Positions 55,301-64,000 of a stretch of DNA of 64,000 nucleotides are shown here, piece after piece; positions within the stretch are counted from its first letter, which is position 1; each line of letters begins with the position of its first letter. Made by a program: the position numbers and the translations under genes. The stretch lies in contig NC_088169.1 of assembly GCF_028769735.1 (NCBI RefSeq), positions 39,842,729 through 39,906,728 on the forward strand, written 5' to 3'. This DNA comes from Zonotrichia leucophrys gambelii. Lineage: Eukaryota; Chordata; Aves; Passeriformes; Passerellidae. The notes under the pieces are model-generated. The model ran no database searches, was not told where the DNA came from, and saw only the letters and a program-made list of their open reading frames with translations.

Positions 55301-56430
55301 GGGTGATTATTATCATAACACAATATTATATTTTTTTAAGGTTGTTCTGCCATCTGAGCCTTCCACTGATGTCCCGTGGGAGTTGCCCCTGTGTATCTGA
55401 CAGCTGAATTGGTCCTTGGTGAATTTTTAGCACATGGAGCTGTGCACACAACTTTGGTTAACAATAACATGTTGCTATGGGAGCTCTGTGCATGCAACTC
55501 CCTGCTTACTGTGTCGAAAATTGCTCTGGAAGGCAAATGTAAGTATGTCTGGTATTAGTCTAATTATTAAGTAGAATTAGAATCTTGTGCTCTGTGAATA
55601 TCAACCAGAGAAGGAGCTTAGCATGAATAAAGATGCTTGCCAGCAGTGGCTGAGGTGCTTCTGCTTTCCTTTAAACGGAAATCACATCCATAGCCGGGAG
55701 ACTAATTATTTTGGAACCTAAGGGAAATGCAGCCTATATAAGAGAGAAACTGATCTGCAGTTAAGGATCAGTGAGCCAGCTAATGGCTGGTTAGTCAGGA
55801 GGGTACAACTCCAGAATGTTAATAAAATGTGTCTGAAGTCCAACACCTCAGGGAAGAGGCTGAATGCTGCAGAAGATATATGTAGACAGAGGCTCTGTTG
55901 TTTTCTACCACTGAACTACTCCTTTAAATCAGGTTTTAAAACTGTTTTGAGACTTGTTTATGAATATCAAAATACCAGTAGGATAATAAAGCAAAAATCA
56001 CTGTGGCCAAAGCAAAAAATGTTGCTAAAAGAAAAATATTATCCTTTTGTGAAGTACATAAAACATGTTTGGTGCTTGCTGAGCAGGTGTGCAGTGGGGT
56101 ACTCTTGTTCAGCAGAGGCTTGGCTAGTTTTTATCATGCCCTCACTAACAGAGATCATGACTTATTAACCAAAACAGCATGCAGCATTTAAAAATATAAT
56201 ATAAATGCTAGCTGTTTTATCCTTACAAGAAGCAGCTCAGGCCAACACCGTGGCTTTATTTTGCGAACAGATAATATAAAGTACAAATCAGCTAGAGGTT
56301 TTGACAAGAAAGCCTGTAGGAAATACCAAATTGTTACTTGTTTTGTGTTACTTAAAGTAGTTATTATATGATTTTGCTTGATATAGTGCATGCAGCTGTG
56401 TAATAAATGCTGCAGAGTAGTATTTCAATA
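52321..56430. other. Intergenic AT-rich DNA, no gene seen
   Basis: Single-copy-looking DNA without recognised exons. It includes a TAAT-rich stretch with an inverted repeat near 53988-54021. Short open frames are unremarkable. Confidence 0.65.
53990..54021. repeat. Inverted repeat in AT-rich candidate conserved segment
   Basis: TTAAATTGTCAG (53990-54001) is the reverse complement, with one mismatch, of CTGGCAATTTAA (54010-54021), with an 8-base spacer. TTAATTAG and TTTAATTACC homeodomain-type cores flank it. Confidence 0.8.
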
Positions 56431-59400
56431 AACACAAGAGAACACCTCCCTCCTTCAAATGTCCCCTCTTGAAGGACCAAGTGCTGTGATCCTGTGAGCC
56501 CTGCACCCAGACTTGCCTGGGGCTGCAGGATGGATCCCACACACCTTGAAGACCTGAGCTGCAGGGAAACTGCAGGAATAACTCAGAGGCAGGTGACAGC
56601 ACAGCTTCTTGGAATGCACCTGGAAGTGGACACAGCTCTGTGTCATGATAGCCCAGCCACCACAGCCTCTGACACTCCATCCCTTCATGCTGCAGCATCA
56701 AATTCATCTGCCCATTACCCTCTGAGAGACTTCTGTCCAGCACTGAGCCCTTTTACAGTTGTAGGAAGAGGTAGGTATGTGTTTTACAACTCTTCTACGT
56801 CTCAAACCACAGCACCAGTTACTTTATTTAAATGAATTTACAGTTTGGTGATTTACTGATTACTCGTATCAGTTTTCTGAACAACAGGGGCAGGCATTTT
56901 TTATCTGAGAAAGGTGCTAGTGAGACTGATACCATGATGGTGATATTGTCCCCAAGGCATCCTGCAGTGTCACCCTTATAGAAGCAGATCTCAAGGGAAA
57001 TGAAAGTTTTTGCATTAGACTTGGAAGATTACTTCAGCCGTGCTTAATGTTATAGTGTCAACAGCAGCCTTCTGCAAATAATGTCATCACACAAGAAATC
57101 TCTGGTAGTCTAACCTCTCCTTCCACAGGAGTTTATAATGTATAGTCTGAACTGTCTGATTACTCCAACTGCTCCTCTACTTCTGCTGGTAGTTTTTGTA
57201 GTCATGGTAGTAGTTCCACTTTCAAAAAAATTATTTGGAAGGCAGAAAAACGTTTTTATACCAATTACACTTAAACAAGAACTCAACTGTTATCAGTAGA
57301 GTCATTCCAATTTACAACACTCTAATTAAATTTCCTCTTGAGTTGCTTAAAGCATCCCCAGGAAAATGTGTCAGCATGTATTTTTGTAGTTTTCAGCTTC
57401 TGAAAACAGATATTTTTAGTATATTAGTCCTTTTACTGGCAACATACAATATTTAGGTGAAATATTCTTAAGGAGTTAGGGGCATTTTGAATAAATGACT
57501 GTATATATGTATTACAAGGAGTTAGAACTCACAAATAGTCTGGAGCCAATGAAGGACTTCTGCTCCATGAGAAACATTAAGTGTCCAGTTTGGAAGATGG
57601 AACAGCAGAAACTTTTAGTCAAGGAAGGAAGGGAAGTAGTCAGGCCATGGTCTTCACAGTCATATGACACAAGACTGAATCATATGGTGAATGTGTGCCT
57701 ACAAGGAGCAGGACATTACCAACCTCTAATGAGGGCTCCTTGCTAAAGACTGTGCCATTAAAGGATGTCTTTCTTACCTGTTGGATGTGTGCTACTTGGA
57801 TTGTTGTCATTTTATAATACCAGCCATTTTATCACACTCCGTAGGGATTTGAATTTAAAATGTCCAGAGTATCCCATACAACCAGTAATAGATGCAGATA
57901 CAAAATATTGTATAGCAGACTTTGGTTAAAGTTTATCCTTATTTCCGCATTCTTCTGCCTACAATAAATTCTGGCATCTTTTTCATATTTGTAATCCCAT
58001 GTTGGTAGAGATAGACATAAATTCAAAACAATGCTTTGGCATACTTCCCAAAAAAATGAGTTCATACACTGAGAAATGGATTGTTAACAGAAAATGCATG
58101 TTTGTAATTTGGTTTGACCTGTTTTCATTTCCATGTCATTTGTAATTTTGTAACAATGAAGTTTGCAGGAAAAGCTCATTGAGTGTTTACAGTGAGACCT
58201 TCCAAAATGCAGTCAGTGTGTTTGGTATTTGAAAACACATCCTCAGCTCATGAAGCCCCAGAGTGAAAGGAAATCTGGACTGAGTTTTCAAAAGCGGAAA
58301 GTGGGAATCTGCACACAGAATTGGGTGTTGGGTTGCACAGCTGCAGTGGACTGTTCTCTGACAGGGAACCAGAGAAACCAGGCAAAAACTGGAGCTTGCC
58401 TGCATTGCTGCGCTGGTGAGGAAATATTTGGCTGCATTATTTCAGCAGTGCCATGGTGTATTTGTTACTTTGAGATGATGTAAGAGATCCTGCTATCCTA
58501 ATAATGGGAAATAATAAATAATGAGAAATAATTTCCTGGGCTGTGCTAGCAAGTGCTTGAGAGGACAACAGCAGGACACATTTCTGCTCAAGTAACCTCC
58601 CATGAAACTGTCTTTAGCAGGATGCCTCTAATTCCTGAGCAGAGTAATGCTTCTGGCTTGACTTGTGACTTCTGTGTCAGCTCCCTGAGGGTACCTGCAA
58701 CCCCAGCTCTCCCCAACATTCTTCCCAGTGACCTGCATGCACAGCAACTCCACCCAGGGCACAGGATTCCCTTTTGGCTCAGCCATGCCCCATCTCAGCC
58801 ACATCTCTGCACTGTCTCTGGCCAGGGCTGGGCCCAGCACCATGGGGAGCTTTTCTTCTGGGTTCACTTCTGGGTTCCCAAAAGTATCAAGGGTTTTTGG
58901 CACCTGTGGGACAGCACCCATCAGGGGTCGTGGTCGGCTCTGGGCTTCATACAGCACCTCACCCCGCTCATGGGACAGCCCCACTCCTGCTGCACCCCAC
59001 AGAACACCTGGTTTTGGCAATAACCCCGAATGAGGAGCAGGGATAGCAACCATCAGTCTCACCTGAACACAGCAAACCCAGAACAACTGTGGTTTCCCAT
59101 GCAAACTGTATCTTCTAGTCAGAGGGTTGTAAAAAAAATGAAAACTTTTATTTTTCACTGTTGTTTTTATATTCACAGATGTGGCTACGTGGTTTCTGTG
59201 TGTCCAAATAGTTTTCTACCACAGAGAACTGAAGTTTACTTTGATGTCTGTTTTCTTTTCCACCTTTTTTTTTTGCTCTCTGCTCCAAACTTCAGCTACT
59301 GGTGTGATATGCACATTTCATTATACCTGAAGCCATGGTGCTCATAACCTGAGAATCAAACTCTCACAAGGGCCAAGATTTGCATCCCTCCTAGCTTCAG

Positions 59401-60750
59401 TTCCTAAATCCTAAATTTATATGGATTCTGATGGCTTGAGGGCTTCTATCTGAGAAATTGACAGATCAATTTGACACATTTTAAAGAATATTAAGTTCAC
59501 AGTTTTCTCTATAGCTGAATGTTTTATTTCCTCAGCTGTTCTTATTTGCTTTACTTAAGAACTAGTATTGTGTCTCCAGTTTTGATTAAACATTGTTTGT
59601 AGTCCATTCTTCTAGCCTGCAGTGGAGAAGAAAATATGTTTTCAAAGACCAAATGTCAATAATAAGTTATTACAGCTGATGTAGCAAAGCTTCATGTTAG
59701 TAGTAGCCCACGTTATCACCATCTTTTATTCCATACAACTTCCTGATCTATTCCACTCAAAGATCTGCTTTCCTGCAGTCCCCTCAAAGGAAATTTTATG
59801 GGATTTTTGATCTAGACAGTATAGAAATCTTCAAGTCTCAAGACAGTGCAAGATATTTTTCTTTTTTCTCTCTACAAAAATTGCAAGCAGTTTTTTATCC
59901 TGTTCTATGGAATGAAGGGCTGGGAGTTAAAAGGGTAACATTTGATAGAATACTTCTTTATTGAAAAGTACCTATGAGTACCCCAAGGGATATTGGTTGA
60001 GATATGACTGACCCACCAATCCTTGAAAATTGTGCAGAAGAGGGAATTGTTGTTGAGAAAAGGCAGGTTGCCACAGCTCTCTCCTGGGTGGGGAATGGCT
60101 GTGTCTCCTGAGGGCCCCAGGTCCATGGGGCAGTGCTGTGTTACCTGCCCTGCCCCACTGAGCTCCCTGATTCAGCTGGAAAGTGAGGGAAGGGCCACAT
60201 CTCTTGGTGACATCTCACAGGACTGGATCATGACTTATATGCTGCGATATGCTACTGTTTAGTAGACATCAATTTAGAAACATACTATGCAGTGTTTTCC
60301 ATGGGTGTGTCTCAAGCCTGATTCCTTTACAAATGGCCTTTTCTTCTTGTAGGTCTCCCTGGAGATCAAATTTGGGCCACATCCTTCTGTTTACCCATGA
60401 TAATTCCCATTAACTTCAGAGAGTGTGTCCCATATGAAAGAGTGGATTATTGCAGAAAATTACAGCTTGCTTTTTGTTTTTCCAGTACATTTATTTCTGT
60501 TGTTTCACAGATTTGTTTTGCAGTCTGCCTAAGTCCCTGAATTTATTTCAAAACTTAAGGGTGTAAGTTAATGCATCTACAACATTTCTTTTCAGAGTAT
60601 TACAATTTTTAAAGGCATTATGGCAAGAAGATCCTTGTTCCATGAAATACACCTACAATGTGTTTTTCTTAGTTCTTTACACATCTGATGTCTTAATAGG
60701 TTTTGCAAACTCTGTCACAGTCAGTGACAAAGTAGATTCCTGCCAATTAC
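56431..60750. other. Intergenic DNA with two GC-richer patches, no gene seen
   Basis: GC-richer patches at about 56440-56770 and 58650-59050 carry overlapping open frames on both strands, the longest being 182 codons on the minus strand at 58628-59176. None has recognisable motifs. The remainder is AT-rich and featureless. Confidence 0.6.
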
Positions 60751-63700
60751 AGAGCATTGGCTTGTCATTTTAATGTTTTTTCCTCCATTTCTTTTTTGGG
60801 ACAGATATTCAGACGTACATAACCTTCCTGCAGCAGATTAATCAGTTCATTGCCATTTCAGCCATTTAGCATTTTTTCTCAGGCAGACATTCTTTGGGTT
60901 TTGTGACAAAATGTCATTACAGAAAGAGATAGGAAACTTGGCATATGTGGAAATATAGCTCAAAAGTAAACATTTGGTTGTCTTTCAGTACACACCTGGT
61001 TAAGGTATGAAGACCACAGCCACTGACTCTTTGGAGCTACAAGCTGTGGAGTTTGCAAACTTTCTGAGAATAATTTGGTTTAGGTGCACCCATTTATCAG
61101 AGATATGTATGAAATATTGGCATTCATCCAGATTACTTTAAGAAAAGAATGAATAAACCTCATCTCCATTTCCAGAATTATTACTTTGTGTTATGGTAGC
61201 ATTCCCACCAAAAACTTCAGAGTGTACATGAAAAGGTTTTTTGAGAACTATGCTATCTATGTTTTACAGCTCCTCAGGTGTTACTGCACCTCAGGTTACT
61301 CAGGTTCTTATCTGAGCATGTTCTGTATTTAACACCACGTTAAACTAAAGACAGCAAGTTTGCTGAGTCTGGGACACTCTCAGTATGGAGACTAAATGCA
61401 CTCTCTTGGCTCTGCTTCTCCAAAAATATATTTGCCTTTGCTTGTCAGGTGGGCTGTATAATAAGGCAAACTGGAATTATTTACTGTGCCATTGCACTGG
61501 GGATAAAAATGGCACAGAAATGTGATTTCAGTAAAAAATTATTCTTCATCCAGATCCCTGTGCAAGGTGGTCAGGGTGGCTGGAGGATGTCTTCTACAGG
61601 GCATGGCTATAGGCTGTCCTTTGCCTCAGAAGATCCAGCCTCAGCTCCTTAACCACAGGCTTGCAGGCACTGGGGAGTTACTGACTTCTACTCTGGCTTC
61701 CCAGGATTATTTATGTATTTGGCTAGGTGTCTTCTCTCTTCTGGCTGGCTGCCCTGCCCCCTAGGTTTTTATTTGATGTTTCTCCTTGCTGCCTTCCTCC
61801 TGGCCTCATAACTCCTGCATTCCTGTCTCTGCCTCAATCCAGGGCAGAGGATGTGGCCCCCACTCAGCCCCTCTTCATTTACAAGGCTCCCCAGGAAAGT
61901 CATGCTCTACCTCTCGACCCTTCAACAGCTCTCAGCCCACCTCACTTAAAACATCCCCTCTATCAGTCAGACTGTCTCTGAAAACAAATTCAAACCCCCA
62001 ATCCAGGGCAAACCAGGCTGCTGAAGCCTAACAAGGGGTGAGGACTACAGCACAGCATTTCTCACCCAGCTGTGAAGAGCTCCCCAACCAATATTGGGCA
62101 CCGGGTAGATTGTCTTTTGAATATAAATGTTTAATTTTAAATATCTCTCCCCATGTGACCAGGCACCTAATCTGCTTGTGAAACCTCCTCAGGAAGCAAT
62201 AAGGTGCCTTTCTGGATCACACCAGGGTTGTCAGATCAGAACCATGCTACATTCAGAAACACAGCAGTCAGCTCACCCCGCTCCCACTGCCAAAGCTGCG
62301 GTCCAAAACCCATTGCCAGCTGGAGTGTGGTGCCATAAAACACTTGGCACGAGTGCTGCATGATCCTTGAAGACACTGGTTCTTGGCAGGAAAGAAGCTC
62401 TTGCCTCCTTAGAAATTGCCCCAAGGGATAGATTTTCTTTATTCACCTCTTCTTTTTTTTTTTTTTTTTTTTGGTTCTCCTCACTGCATCTTTCAGTAGA
62501 TTTTGTAGGTGGAATCTAAGGGTTTCAACACTTTTAAGGTAGCATGAAGATGTTGATAAAAAAATAGTTGCCCTCTCTAACCATAATATAGTCCAAGCTC
62601 CATTATGTTTCATTTATTACTTTGTAAATAATCTCATTAAATTAACTTGTCTTCAAAACCTGCTAAATATAATGGTGTGTCTTTTTTCTACAGAGGCTAT
62701 ACTGCTTTTGCTTCACATAAGCAATTCCACCTTTTCTTTGCCTTTTTGTAATTGTTGAGAAGGAGGAAAAGTGAGTAAGAAATAAAACATACAGTCAAAT
62801 AGGAAATGAAATTCCATTCAGTTGGAAGCATAATTGAGGAAGAGCCCCTTTCTCAGTCCTTACTCACAGTAATGTGAATGTCTGGGAAAATACACCCAAA
62901 TACTGCGATGTTCCCTGCTCTGCAGTTGTTCTCCTAATAGATGTGGAAAACATGTTTGATGGTTCTTGGAAGATCCGGATGATCAGATTAGAAAACACAA
63001 AAAGCTGCAGTTAAGTAATATCTTAGCACTGCAGCTGTGGAGTGGACTTGAAAAGCTATACTGGCTTCTTCTTGTTCAAAACAGGGCATTCTAGCAAGAA
63101 GAAGACCAAAAAGCTATTTTTATACTCAGAGTTGGTTAAAGCAAGTTTCCTAGGCCGGTGTGCCTATAAATGATCTGAGATAAGTTTGTTCAGTAACATC
63201 AGCTTCCATAGTGTGTTTGGAAAAAGTAAATAGCTTTTCCCTTAGCTTTAAAATAGAAGTTCAGGCTATTTTTTTTAGAGGGAAAGGAACCTATCTCTCA
63301 TAGAACTACCCATGACAAATGCCAGGTGATGTCTGTCATGCCAACAAATACTCTTCACCCTTCCTGATTTTTGGTCTGCTTCTGGCTCCTGCTGCTCTTG
63401 CTGCTCTCCATCAGAGAGAGTCTCCATCAGAGTCTCCCTTTTTCAGGCAGACTGGGAGTCAGGATTTAGTCTTGTTTAGGGGTGAGGAAAACGTGGAGCA
63501 ATTTTAATTTCAGATTCATCCCAAAACCAAAACCATCCCAAAAGTTTAGTTTAGATTTAGGGTTTACACACAGCCCTGCTGAGCATTTATTAGTCCTGAC
63601 CGTGACTTTCTTAGAAAATAAGGATTAGAGAGAGAAAATGGAGCTTAATTACACTTTAAAACAGCAACATTGCAGCCCAACTCCACAGCTGGAGTGCAAT

Positions 63701-64000
63701 AGGGAAAATTAATTAATTCCTCACAACTGGCCTGACATTGCTGAGTCCTGAAGCCCCTAAAAGGAGAAGAATGCAGAGTAGCCATCCTTATGAGTTGAAA
63801 GAGATGGCAAAGTCCCTCTTAGCTTGTCTTGGTCTGTGTAACTGGTGCAGAGTTTCAGATTAACAGAACTAATCTGTAGAGACAATGTTAACTGGATATA
63901 CATACCTAGCAGCCACTGTTATAAGGTAGCGTCATTATTGGTTTGTTAAGTCTTAGTTGGGTTTTTTCCCCCCCGAACCATAATTCATTTAATTTGCTGT
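60751..64000. other. Intergenic DNA to window end, no gene seen
   Basis: AT-rich DNA with a GC-richer, C/T-rich patch at about 61560-62110 of unknown origin. A short tandem repeat of TCTCCATCAGAG occurs at 63405-63416 and 63421-63432. No exon was recognised. Confidence 0.65.
62453..62472. repeat. Poly(T) run, 20 bases
   Basis: A homopolymer in intergenic DNA. No retrotransposed sequence was recognised on the side that would carry its poly(A) tail. Confidence 0.95.

Noticed and set aside
44000..64000. Search for ZIC2 or ZIC5 exons in the upstream flank
   Set aside because: No C2H2 zinc-finger coding sequence or GC-rich ZIC-type exon is present, so these genes, if syntenic, lie beyond base 64000.

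Overview
The window is vertebrate nuclear DNA, almost certainly from a bird. It is AT-rich with sparse repeats. The repeats that can be recognised are CR1 LINE fragments and avian-type LTRs, and the one clear gene has short exons, GT-AG splice sites and a CpG-island promoter. Nothing bacterial or viral in gene organisation is present. A passerine or other neoavian bird is plausible from the look of the CR1 copies, but this cannot be settled by eye.

The only protein-coding gene that can be supported is the 5' part of PCCA, the propionyl-CoA carboxylase alpha chain, on the minus strand. Six coding exons can be placed to the base: exon 1 (43320-43373), 2 (34903-34980), 3 (31749-31796), 4 (31592-31660), 5 (3249-3362) and 6 (1420-1473). 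Together they encode 139 residues: a mitochondrial presequence, then the start of the biotin carboxylase domain. All exons are multiples of three, all introns are phase 0, and the remaining exons lie beyond base 1. Intron 4 is 28.2 kb and intron 3 only 88 bp. The CpG-island promoter covers about 42960-43640.

Region by region: 1-43373 is PCCA exons and introns. Intron 1 carries a complete solo LTR (40633-41241) with a 6-bp target duplication, in antisense orientation, and a CR1 fragment. Intron 4 carries two AT-rich, homeodomain- and GATA-motif-dense stretches (about 14900-15600 and 16130-16440) that look like conserved regulatory DNA. A second CR1 (about 43625-43985) abuts the promoter. From about 44 kb to 64 kb there is no recognisable gene. 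This flank holds a CR1 (45196-45495), a pair of about 316-bp LTRs enclosing only 529 bp (47569-48730), microsatellites and unassigned sequence. In vertebrates the ZIC2/ZIC5 pair lies on this side of PCCA, so the flank and the introns may host ZIC regulatory elements; that is inference.

No convincing undescribed biological system was seen. The most useful second looks are the antisense solo LTR near the PCCA promoter, the near-perfect 19-bp hairpin at 35870-35911, the enhancer-like block in intron 4, the small LTR-bounded element, and the short first exon of PCCA.
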